The translations under genes were made by a program, and so were the position numbers. The notes below the pieces were generated by a model. It was not told the DNA's origin. It was given only the letters and a program-made list of their open reading frames with translations, and did not search any database. From Plantago elongata (taxonomy: Eukaryota; Streptophyta; Magnoliopsida; Lamiales; Plantaginaceae): 50,679 bases of DNA. Positions 14,651-24,983 of the stretch are shown in pieces (the first letter of the stretch is position 1; each line of letters starts with the position of its first letter). Location of the stretch: contig JAYMSP010000457.1 in assembly GCA_036897095.1 (NCBI GenBank), positions 1 to 50,679 on the forward strand, in the 5' to 3' direction.

Positions 14651-14666
14651 GAATTAGTAGCAACTA
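14651..14666. repeat. Right target-site duplication of the LINE
   Basis: GAATTAGTAGCAACTA directly after the poly-A. It pairs with 12254-12269. Confidence 0.85.
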
Positions 14667-15006
14667 TTTTACATGCAAACATAAATATTTTTAAAATACA
14701 ACTCTAACTACAATATGACATTGTTATGTGTGTATTATAATATATGCATAGATGTTCTTTAAAACAATTAGGACAAGTATTCTGATAGTATTTAGAGACG
14801 AATTTATATTATTAATTTCTTTTATCTATGTTCACTTATATTTTTAACGTTGGAATTTTTTCATATTGTAATAAGACTTGTCCATTAACAACATACATTT
14901 TAATTAATAACATAAATGATTTTATTGGTAACAATAACATAGTATATCTCTATAGAGAGTCTCACATGAGACTTTGTGAAAGAAATATTGTCAAACATTT
15001 ACAATA
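14667..15006. other. Intergenic, no gene seen
   Basis: AT-rich sequence with no recognisable motif. Confidence 0.4.
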
Positions 15007-15008
15007 TA

Positions 15009-15250
15009 CTCCCTCCATCCCTAATTAAAGTTCTCGCGGGACAGGACACGGATTTAACGCAATGTAATAGATTAATGTAGGTTTATTAAAAGTAATAGTG
15101 AAAATAAAGTGGAGGAAGTTCACGTGGGCCAATTTAGATTATTATAATGGGTTGTGGGGTTTAAGTATTTTAAAATATAGAAATGCGAACTTGAATCAGG
15201 AACGACCCAAAAATAAATACGTGAACTTGAATTAGGGACGGAGGAGGGAA
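15009..15250. mobile_element. Stowaway-like MITE
   Basis: Left terminus CTCCCTCCATCCCTAATTAA. The right end inverted reads TTCCCTCCTCCGTCCCTAAT. TA lies on both sides (15007-15008, 15251-15252), the Tc1/mariner target. No coding capacity. Confidence 0.75.
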
Positions 15251-15252
15251 TA

Positions 15253-15755
15253 GTAAGTCTCATATATAGTGGACTTTAAAATCGTTATTGGCCATAATTT
15301 TCTAAAACTCCAATGTTTGCATAAAGGACACACAAACATATAGGGCTATGTACGGAGGTCCTCTCCATACATGCACAGGCCGGCTCTAGTGTGAAGGAAA
15401 TTCACGTGGAGAAAATTGAAATTACAAAAGGAAAATAAGAAGAGATGGAGAGGGGCTACTTGATATAGTTGTTAGAATATTCTCATAATTTTATATACCT
15501 GAAGAGTAGGGAGGAGGCAATTGTGAAGTATAGCAAAAAGTGTGGTTCATAAGACTGATAGATTTCAATTGGGAAACACGCAATTCGCCACAATAGTTGG
15601 AATCGATTGATCTTTTCTTTTGTATCGATTACAATATGAAGTTTCGGTTGGGAAATGATAGGACAATTCATTAATTGCACCTATTGGAAGTTAACGGGCG
15701 TTGATGTAATAAATTATGTAGAATGACAACATAATGTTTGAATAGGAGTTAAAAT
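15253..15755. other. Intergenic, no gene seen
   Basis: No motif recognised. Confidence 0.4.
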
Positions 15756-15861
15756 TATATTAAAAATAGACGTTTTTAATTAAATTTCTGCGATTATAAT
15801 AAATTGTAAAATAGTCCCACCTGATAAAAATTATCGTGTGTCTTTTAAATTTCACCCCACC
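15756..15861. repeat. Dispersed repeat, copy A (left part, split by the solo LTR)
   Basis: TATATTAAAAATAGAC to CACC matches 24509-24588. It continues after the LTR at 19622 (CTTCTAGCTATTT). Confidence 0.75.
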
Positions 15862-18800
15862 TGTAGCGGCCCGACTTCGGATCGAGGTCCGGACGTCAAG
15901 GATTATGCCGAACTCCCAAATACATATATCAAAACGTATAATTCTTACATACCCCAAATTTAATTTTTTTATAGGTCAAAAGTCATTTTGTACGTCTAAC
16001 AAATGAGCAGCGGAATAACAAAGATAAGTGTAGCGTCAGTCTGTCTATCCCATCCTCACTTCGTGCTCTACCCCTGAGAAATCATTATTACGACAATGAG
16101 AGCGTAAGTCATATAGACTTAGTGAGGATAATCAAGCATGTATCAGGATGAGCATGAATGCAACAAGATAGCAACCACCAGAAGTTGATCAGGCAATTTT
16201 CAAAAATGGGGAAACCGTTAACAGGCAGGCAGGATCATAGCACATAAAAGGTGCTAGATTCACAGTATTGTAACAGTAACTGTCTTGGGCTGGACCAAAC
16301 TGATCAGGTATTGGTCAAATAACAAGGTGTGGAGGCGTGACCTCTCTGGTGTTGCATTAATGGACACGACCCCATCGCAACCCGAATATATAGGACCATT
16401 TGAATAGTCCGAACAAGTAACAGGAGCCCGAAAAAATAGCACTGCAGACCGTTTTATAAATTTTGTCGAACAAGTCGACCAGGCCGGTTTTCCAAGTTTT
16501 TCAAAAATGTGTGGTTGCTTTTGAAATCATTTTTCATGCAATGCATATCATGTGGAACAACAAGATATAATCAGGATGGAATAGCAGGATATAACTGGAA
16601 TAGAATAGCAGGATATAATCAGGTCAGAATAACAAGACGTAACCAGAATACAGATCAACATGTTACAATAATCATATAGTCAGTAATCGTAGTTAGTAGT
16701 TGTCGCCGTCAGTCGGGATGTCGTCGCGTAGTCGCAGTCAGAGTCAGTTAAGCAGACAGGCAAGTAGAAACAGGTATTGGAATAAAAGGTTTGAAAGGTA
16801 ACTACTTTCCCAGGGCCGGATGCCGAAAGCCTAAAATCACTCACCTTGGTTGAACTTGTAAGCTACGTAACCTTGTAATCCTGATGAACGGACAATGCTA
16901 CTTAGCTTTTACGCAAGAATAATTATAAAACTTCCTTAAATTCCCCCCAACAATAATCATAACAAGTAGTAAAAATTACAAAGACGGCGACGCTTAAGCA
17001 TATAATTTCATATGATCATGTGATGCTACAACATACTTAAGATCGACACAATACCATGTTTCATGCTTAAGTGAGAATTAATTCAGAACCTAAGATACTA
17101 TGCGCAATTATGCATGGAGAGTAGCTAAATAAATTAACGCCAAGAAGCAGGTTGATTACTCAAACCAAAGCTGGAATTACTTTGACCAACCAAAACACCA
17201 ATTACCAGCAAACATAAACCAACACAGCAAGCAGCTACAGCAGTTTAGTAATTGCTAACATAACTGAATAACAATATTTTCACTAATACTTGCAAATGTT
17301 TCATCTAAATCACATCCCTTTCACATCATCCATAACTTACACATCTAAGTCACATTATACTCCCAGGAAAAACATTTTAGAACAAGAAGTTCCTAGACAA
17401 AACAACTCATCCACAGTGAGAAGGTACACTGATACAATTTCTGCTCAAACAATTATCAACCTAGACAAGACTCTTAGTTGTAATAATATACAGAATATAT
17501 GGCAATGAACACAATGAAAAGCTGCTCACAAAAACAAAAATTCAGCATTTAACTGTAAATTACTAGAATTATTCTTGTCCTTATCAATTCATGAAACATT
17601 CAAGGTAAGCTCCTCTGATAGAGTTGATCATTGCTAGATACAGTATTCTCCCCATCTAACCAATTAACATTCCTAACAAGCAACAAATCACAACTAACCA
17701 ACAACCAGCATTTCACTGTTACTTACTCAATTCATCAAGGTAGAACTGATATGCTAAGTGTACCTTATTCTATTGACAGAACTACGTAGAAAAGAAATTC
17801 AGATGCAAGTATGTTGATTTTGGTTGAAATCACGTAATTTAAACTCCAACTTATTCCTGCTAAATAGATAGATATTTCTCCTAAAACTCATATGCATGCA
17901 ATATCTTAACTAAACAACAGCTGCAAAAGTTGAAGAAAGAAAGAAATCCACAGCAAAAGCAAAGAAATGAAGTCGTAGTTTAGTTAATTAGTTTTAGTCT
18001 TAGCCAGACTGTTTTCAGAAGCTAACAACTTGCTTGATTCCATTTTCTTGTTCAATGACCTCTCCTCCATCATAAAGAAAATCCAGTACATACTTGAAAG
18101 CAACTAGATCAAGGCACAATAGAACTTTTCGACATAGGCAGCATATGCATTCATCCACGTGCGATAGCAAGTGAACTTGGAAACATGCATAGCTAACATC
18201 ATCATAATATTATAACACAAATAGAAGTATGAATATGCATAGCCCTCGATCAAAGTTTTGGCACTGAGTATACAACTACACTCTAGCACAAAATCTCTCA
18301 ACTGGAGAGATAAAGTCCAAATAAGTAACTAAAATATGGCAATGAGCTGAAGAATCATCATAACCACTCATACTACAAGAAAAAAAAAACTCCATGCCAA
18401 ATCTTAGAGGCAGAGGAAGATGATTAATTCATTCAAGCTCTTTGTCAAACACCTTGTGTGCACACATCGTGAACCAAGTCATTGATTATTCATACTCCCT
18501 ACCTCCATCAAATCAAAATGCGAGCTCCTTCATCAGTGTACTACTTTTCAAGGCCATAAACAAACCGCACGGATAATTTTTCAGTAAAACAACTAGACCA
18601 ACGTGCAATAGTATACAGATACACTTAATACTTCAACACAATCGAACAAACCATAGAAATGCGCAGATACAGAACAATTAACAGTACCGCTCATGTAACT
18701 GCAGAGTGTTCGCTAAAACAACACGCACTACTAATTCAAACCTCAGAAATGCGAAGACGACTAAAGCAAGAAATCAGAGCAAACGACACAGTAGACAAGG

Positions 18801-19616
18801 ACTACCAATTCAACAAATCAACACGGCTTAACAATTAATTTTCCATCCCAAAATTCGATTATAATCGAAAGAGAAGGGGTACTAACCGGAGAATTCGATC
18901 GAGAGCACGATAACTAGTCCGGTGCAAATGATGAAATGAAGGCGCGGTGAAGGGCGAGAAACGAAGCTACAACTTCGATTTTCAGAGGGAATTGGGTGTG
19001 ACTGAGATTGAGACGTTGGGGGGCTATTTATAGACGTATTCCGACCGACATCTTGATGGTGCCAAGGCTTCCCGGTCACGAGTCTTCTCGGGAAAGGAAG
19101 GGTAAAATAGGGAATTCCGGTGGCGGCTGGTCGATGAGGCGTCGCGGAGAAGAAGAAGGGTGGAAGGAAGAAGGAGATGGAAACGGGAAGACTGAAGTAA
19201 CGGGAAGAAGAGTGAAGAAGAAGGAGATAACTCAATGGTACAATTGGTATTTCATAAAAGTATAAACCTGGTTTGTTCTGAACTCCAAACAGCTCGCAAA
19301 CAAATTTCGATAAATACGAATTTGATATTCGGGACGATATTTGACGCGAACTAAACTAGAATCAAAAATAATTTTACGAATTTTTATTTTTACTTTTATT
19401 ATTATTTTATTAATATAATATCAAATAGTAATCCAGCGCTACTCGTAATTAACTGGCAGATACGACCCGGCCATTAATTTTTGAATTTGATCCACTGTTA
19501 AAAGTCAAGATATTCGCACGCGTCGAGTCAGGGGTCAGGTATCAGTTCTCAATAATAATAATAATAATATCGGATTAATTGCTAGTGCGAACTTACTGGA
19601 ATTCGAGGTTCTTACA
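15862..19616 (-). mobile_element. Long solo LTR (3755 bp) of an LTR retrotransposon
   Basis: On the minus strand it starts TGTAAGAACCTCGAATTCC (19616) and ends GTCGGGCCGCTACA (15862). The flanks carry a perfect 5-base duplication CCACC (15857-15861 and 19617-19621). No gag-pol motif occurs in any frame, no internal LTR pair is visible, and the flanking repeat continues across it. A TATA box and leader lie near the minus-strand 5' end. A 3-4 kb LTR recalls Del/Tekay chromoviruses, but the family is not proven. It holds degenerate short repeats around 16560-16640 (GGATATAA units). The longest frame inside (18882-19235) has no known domain. Confidence 0.75.
19024..19033 (-). promoter_or_regulatory. 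TATA box inside the solo LTR
   Basis: CTATAAATAG on the minus strand, about 585 bases into the LTR. It is followed by a CT-rich, CG-containing leader and a possible splice donor (CCG then GTTAGTA) near 18888. Confidence 0.5.
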
Positions 19617-19744
19617 CCACCCTTCTAGCTATTTAAAAACACTGACTGTATTTCTATCACTAAATGCGCCCAAGTTCGAATACCAAGGTGACTCATTCTT
19701 CAATTTAATTCTGCAGCAAGTGTTTAGAACTCGGAATTAATAAA

Positions 19745-20081
19745 ATTTAATTTTTAGAGGTTGTTTTACAATTTTCAGTTTAATCGAGAGAGAAAATGAG
19801 TTCGAGATGGAATGACCAAAAATAATCGAGAGTGGTCTCTATTTGTAGATCTCGAAGAAACGAATCTGTTGATAATTTTTATATATTTTTTACATATATA
19901 TTTTAAATAATTCACGTTTGAAATTGGACAAAATATAAAAAAAGTAAAAAAAGAAAAGGTTTTACACGTGGCAGCAACCGGTTAGCTGCTGCCACGTGAC
20001 GGCGCGACATGCCGCCGCGGCGTCACAACCCCAATGGGGGCGCCACGACGCCGCGCCCATGACGCCCCGTTGGGGATCGTC
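19745..20081. mobile_element. Harbinger-like element end fragment, copy 1, with GC-rich palindromes
   Basis: It shares GAGAAAATGAGTTCGA, GGAATGA and GAGAGTGGTCTCTATT with 41310-41370. It ends GGGGATCGTC followed by TAA (20082-20084). Inside is a perfect 11-base inverted repeat ACGTGGCAGCA...TGCTGCCACGT (19965-19996), then a CpG-rich run. The left end was not located. Confidence 0.5.
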
Positions 20082-20084
20082 TAA

Positions 20085-20350
20085 TTCTCTCTAATTCGCC
20101 CATTTTATTCCATGTTAACTTTTTTCTTATGCCAAGTTTTTATAATTTACTCATAATCTACTATAGTATTTTCTTATCATCATTATAATTACTTATCCAA
20201 ATAAAAAATTTCGAGTTCTAAAAATAATTCTTTAAAAGAAACTTGGTTACTTTTAATTTTTGCTTCTAAAGTATCCAAGTATGGTTCTGACATTCAAAAA
20301 TTATTAATACTCCATAGTTTCAATATTATTATTTTGTCGAATAGTAGTGT
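20085..20350. other. AT-rich spacer
   Basis: No motif recognised. Confidence 0.4.
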
Positions 20351-21246
20351 ATGGACCAGCTACAACACGTTTGGAATAATTGTGGTGATGACATTAATGA
20401 AACTCATGTATCACATTGCACTCAAAGGACGTGCTCAAGCACGCAGCGGGTTGATGTGGTTAGTTAACAACATCTATAATAGCATATTTTTGCTACTAAA
20501 TAACTAAATTGATATAGTTTTCTAAACTCATTAATTCATCCTATATTGATTTAGCAACACAAAGTTCAACAAAATTGCAACATTTGAATCCGACTTCTTC
20601 AAACGTGTCACACACGTACCGATCCTTGGAAATGTGCCACTTCTTGAGAATAAATATTCATGGTGAAGTGCACACTTGCTGGCAATCTAGAGATGTATTT
20701 TCAGATGTTGATGGTAATCCTCTTAAGTACTTATTGACCGATTTTATTATATTTTTAATTTTATTACATTAGTAATAAAATTATTTTACTAATTCAAGCA
20801 AATTATTTTTATGAGTAGGATGATTTCTTTAAACATAAGCGTGTTGAACTACTTGGGTAAAATGATTGAAGGGAGCACTGGTCTTGAAGTATGCATGTTT
20901 ACTATTCTGACTTATGTCTAATGATGTCCGATATAGAATTGAGGGGATACGCTTGCAGAAGAGGATGAAGGAAACACGATTCAGAAATTACTATCTTAAG
21001 TGGTGTAGACACAATTTGGCAGAAAAGATTGATAAAAATGTGCATCCCTATGTTGGAGTGATCCATCTATTGCATCAAATTAATCCATACTGTAAGAGGC
21101 ACCGTATGATTTACAAGTCCATAGCTGAAGGGTACCGTTACCATGAGCATCTAATCACATGTCTTGAGTGCTTTGCAGACCTTGAAGTTTGGTGTTTCTC
21201 AAGCATGTCAAGCCTCTCATATGCGAATTGGCGTGGTCTCGATTAG
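20351..21246 (+). pseudogene. Unrecognised exon-like fragments, possibly captured or Helitron-associated
   Basis: Three open stretches: 20351-20458 (ATG start, ends before GTTAGT), 20557-20715 (ends before GTAATC) and 20914-21246. The last encodes a basic segment with RLQKRMKETRFRNYYLKW and NVHPYVGVIHLLHQINPYC. I do not recognise a family. Candidate donor and acceptor sites make them look like exons of one decayed gene. They lie upstream of a Helitron on the same strand, so they could be Helitron cargo or a separate gene relic. Confidence 0.35.
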
Positions 21247-21249
21247 GTT

Positions 21250-21830
21250 CACTACTCAATAATATTTTTGAATGATTGTTATTAGACTTTATTTTTCATG
21301 TCTTTTTTTTTAATATCGTTTAATTAACAACGACTATGACTTCAGTTCTTTACATAACATTTTGATATTGTAGTAATTTACTTTTGCCCTTTTAATTATT
21401 CATCCAAAGTAGTCATATTCCTATTTCATATTAACTCTTTCAAATATATATCGTAATCGATAATTCTCTATGTAAATTAGAATCTTTGGGGAAGCCTTCG
21501 ACTTTATACGTAGAAAATCAAATTCAATATCGAGAGTATGATGAGGCTAACATGCAAGACAAATGATACCTAATGCCAACTTTTATACTTGAGTATTACA
21601 CTATTCTTCATGCACTTAATCTAATACTTGCAGTTATTTTATTTTTTGGTATTTCTCATATATTATAGACAATCTTACTACATTTTTAGACAACGAACTC
21701 AAATACGATGTCATCACAATCATATTAATTTTAAGTTTAGTATTTCATGTAGAAATATATTAACTCAAAAATATCTTATAAAGTAGCACCATTGACACCC
21801 ATACCCGTCGGACAATATCCAAATTTATCA
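21250..21830. other. AT-rich spacer
   Basis: No coding signal or repeat recognised. Confidence 0.4.
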
Positions 21831-21839
21831 CCAACATCC

Positions 21840-23215
21840 CTCCTATGCAATTTAGAGGGTTCTGGTGCTTCAAGAAAGTGAGCTAACGAGTCACCAACAA
21901 GATGCAATATTAAGAAAACTAGCAGAGGTTAGTTTTCACATATTCATAACTTTCTCAACAAACAAAACCTTGAAGTACTTGATTGGCCATGTATTTCACA
22001 GGACAATCAAAGAAAAACTCTACACCTCTTATTCAGACACATTCAAAAAATCCATTGATATTGCCTAGAGTCAACGCCCAAATTGAATCACAGAGGGCCA
22101 ATCATTTACCAATAACCCCAATGTTTACCAGTAATATTCCTCCCGTCACCAAGTTAAGTGCCAACACATCTTCTCAAACGCAAGATGTGCGAGGATGCAG
22201 CCAAAACAAAATTCATAATCGACCAGGTCTATTACAACTTTACAAGCTTTGTCAGTGAATTTGGATTCATCTCAATTTCAACAAACGACATCTTCACAGG
22301 GTAATTCAACAACAAAACTTTATGTATATAATGCTCTATACTTAGTACATTTTATATAAACATTATTAATAAATTTGAACACCATTATTGCTAATGTTCT
22401 TCATTTTATAAATATCAAACATTAGCTGTCAAAGGAAAAGAAAACGTCCCTCCCACAGATAGTTTGGTACTTCATGATGAGTTAATCCAAAGACGGGAAG
22501 ATATAAAAAAAAGGAAAAGCTAGTTACGCAAGGTAAAGTTTTGAAATGCATATTTTATATTATTTAAAAATAATACATAACAATCACATGCTTAAATGTT
22601 ATCTTTCTCTGTTCTTTTAATAAATTTTTAATTTTTTTTTATATTACATTAGAAACTTCCTAATTTCATTAATGAAATGTTTTCACTCCACTAACTAATT
22701 CTTTATTATTTATATTTTTCATTTTATTCAATCTCTCTATTACTTTATCATTCACTTACAACTTTATCAATATAATACTTCTTAAACTAATTTTTTATTA
22801 AAATTTTCTTAATCTAAGAGAAAGTTACACCTTAGAAAGATCGTAAAAGGACTAGAGTGAGTAATTAATATGTGTCAAATGTTGTAAAAGATACACGTCC
22901 AAGAGAAGTTTCATTTATGTCCGATGCAAGAAAATCAGTTGTTTCGAAAACAACCAAGGCAAACTTAGAGGATGGAGAAACTAAGGAATGCCCGGCGAAA
23001 ATCCCAGCCAGGAAGTCGAGCATGGATCAAGTGATTATGGTTACCAACAATAAGGGTTATCATAATAATATCCTACATAAACCAAATCTATATTATTAAT
23101 ATAAAATATTTGTAACACAAATTGATTATTTAAATTTTCAGCAACATACAAGAAAAAGTCAGCTAGAGAAAAGAGGAAGGATATTCGTATGAATGGACCA
23201 CCTCCTTCAGGTAAT
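21840..23215 (+). pseudogene. Coding-like fragments leading into the Helitron ORF
   Basis: Short open stretches (22200-22310, 22425-22520, 22890-23060, 23141-23211), several ending at possible GT donors. They contain Lys/Glu-rich peptides such as KKKSAREKRKDIRMNG. They may be the 5' exons of the Helitron protein, but no domain can be named. A MITE at about 22640-22862 lies between them. Confidence 0.35.
22640..22862 (-). mobile_element. Stowaway-like MITE, family 2, copy 1
   Basis: The reverse complement matches 43720-43900. Shared stretches include CTTTCTCTTAGATTAAG, GATTGAATAAAATGAAAAAT and ATTAGTTAGTGG. Ends are only approximate. Confidence 0.6.
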
Positions 23216-24507
23216 TAACAATGATATATCGTTACTTAAATGTTGATTTTCATTACATAGATCTAATGTAATAATTATAAAATTTAACATTACCCAATAT
23301 GTTGGTGATGCAACATATAAATACGTACATTGTGGTGCATTGTTTTGGTTTGATGAGAGAAGACCAAAAGAACGAAAGAATTTGCTGAGTGGATGTTGTA
23401 AGTCGGTGATGGTGTTGCCGGTAAATCTAATGATAGTGAGGTGGATATTAAAATGCCCGAAGATTTACTTATTCGAGAAGTAAGTGATTATTATATTTTA
23501 ACTATGGTAGATAGTACATACCCTTCATTGTTGGAGTACTTAGCCAATCCATCACTTGACCCTGAATATTTTCATCATCGAGCTGTCCTTGCACCTACAA
23601 ATGAGATAGTTGATGAGATAAATCTATTTGTCATGTAAAAGATGCCCGGGGATAGTTTCGAATATTTGAGTGCAAACAACATTGTTCAAGAAGATGACTT
23701 TGATAATGGTTTCGCTGACATTTACACGGTCGAATTCCTGAACATCATTAATTGCTCTGGTCTCCCTCATCATAAGATTGTCCTAAAGGAAGGGTGCATG
23801 ATAATGCTTTTGAGAAATATTGATCAAGCTTCTGAGTTGTGCAATGACACAAGGCCGATAGTTACTAAGTGTGAAAATCTCATCATCGATTCAAAGATAA
23901 TATTTGGAATCAATGCGGTTAAAAAGGTTTACATTCCCAGGATGATGATGAGCCCGTCAGACGAGACAAAGTTCCCTATAGATTTTGATAGGAGACAGTT
24001 CCCATATTCGTCTGCTTTGCTATGACCATAAATAAGAGCTAGGGGCAATCTCTCGCACAGGTCAGCCTCTAACTCCCCTCACCCGTGTTCAGTCATAGCC
24101 AGTTATATGTTGCTTTATCAAGGGTTACCATCAGGAAAGTATTGAAAGTATTAATTTGTGACAGAGAGGATAACTCTTATGATACGACAAGAAACGTGGT
24201 CTACAAGGAAGTATTTGACAAATTTTGAGGTAATTATTTTATGTTAGTCAAATTATGAGGTTATTATAGTGCATAGTTGAGGTTTTCTTTGTGTTATTGT
24301 TCAATCTAACCGATTAAATTATTGTGAACATTTTCAGTTATACATGACAACCGACAACGTTGAAGGCTTCAATCGATTTCATCACACCCTTTTCACATTT
24401 TTAATTTTAATTGTTTCTCAACCTAGATATGTTGTATACGATGTATTATTTTTTATTTTTGAGTTTTGTTGTCATGCCCCGTTGAGTATCGCCGGGCCAT
24501 TGACTAG
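23141..24507 (+). mobile_element. Decayed Helitron, 3' part with terminus
   Basis: Downstream of the helicase remnant, GCCCCGTTGAGTATCGCCGG and GGCC (24477-24498) form an imperfect hairpin. A terminal CTAG at 24504-24507 follows, the CTRR end of Helitrons. The dispersed repeat shared with 15756 begins at 24509, so the boundary is independently supported. The 5' TC end was not found and the true start may lie further left. Confidence 0.65.
23295..24228 (+). pseudogene. Helitron RepHel remnant with a large internal deletion
   Basis: The start reads YVGDATYKYVHCGALFWFDE, the Cys-x2-Cys-like N-terminal motif of plant Helitron proteins. At about 23365-23378 the frame jumps to KEFAEWML, deep in the PIF1-type helicase C-terminal part. 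RAVLAPTNEIVDEIN, LKEGCMIMLLRNID, FAMTINKS and FSHSQLYVALSRV follow, ending NVVYKEVFDKF at 24228. The HUH replication-initiator domain and the Walker A/B helicase core are missing. In-frame stops (TAG for the Gln of the NKSQGQS motif; a TAA soon after) and frameshifts near 23638 and 24010 confirm a dead copy. Confidence 0.8.
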
Positions 24508-24508
24508 G

Positions 24509-24588
24509 TATATTAAAAATAGACATTTTTGATTAAATTTTTGTAATTATAATCAATTGTAAAATAGTTCCACCTGATATATCTTTTA
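24509..24588. repeat. Dispersed repeat, copy B (left part, split by a MITE)
   Basis: Matches 15756-15830 closely. The rest of the repeat resumes at 24822 after the MITE (CTCTAGCTATTT). Confidence 0.75.
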
Positions 24589-24818
24589 GGAGCTGATTGA
24601 CATGCGACTTAAATGCCCCGATTTAAATGTCTGAATAGTGATCGGAATTGTAGTGGGATTATTAAAATTGTGTTTGGTATATAATTGTAATTGAATAGGG
24701 TATTATATGTTTATTATATAAGTTACTGTGGAGAAATCTTCAACATTTAAATGCCATAACAAACACAAAATATCGAAGTCAAACATTCAAATGACTTCTA
24801 GCTACTCTAATCAGCCCC
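24589..24818. mobile_element. MITE copy 2 (GGGGCTGATTGG family)
   Basis: Ends GGAGCTGATTGACATG and, inverted, GGGGCTGATTAGAGTAG. TTA duplications lie at 24586-24588 and 24819-24821. The related site near 15845/19622 lacks it. It lies about 100 bases upstream of the LRR gene TATA box. Confidence 0.85.
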
Positions 24819-24917
24819 TTAAATTTTATCCTCCCCTCTAGCTATTTCCTCTACAAGTAAACGTGATAGAAAAGAATTCTACTAACTGCTTTGTTTTTTC
24901 ATTTTTGTCCAAATAAA

Positions 24918-24925
24918 TATATAAA
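24918..24925 (+). promoter_or_regulatory. TATA box of the LRR gene
   Basis: TATATAAA, 59 bases before the ATG at 24984. Confidence 0.6.
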
Positions 24926-24983
24926 CACGTCTGTGCTGGCTTAACTGGGTAAAACTTTGAATCAGAGAGATTAACCAGAGGCC

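Noticed and set aside
18882..19235. 117-codon frame in the solo LTR
   Set aside because: Pro/Ser-rich, no domain, lies across the LTR TATA and leader region.
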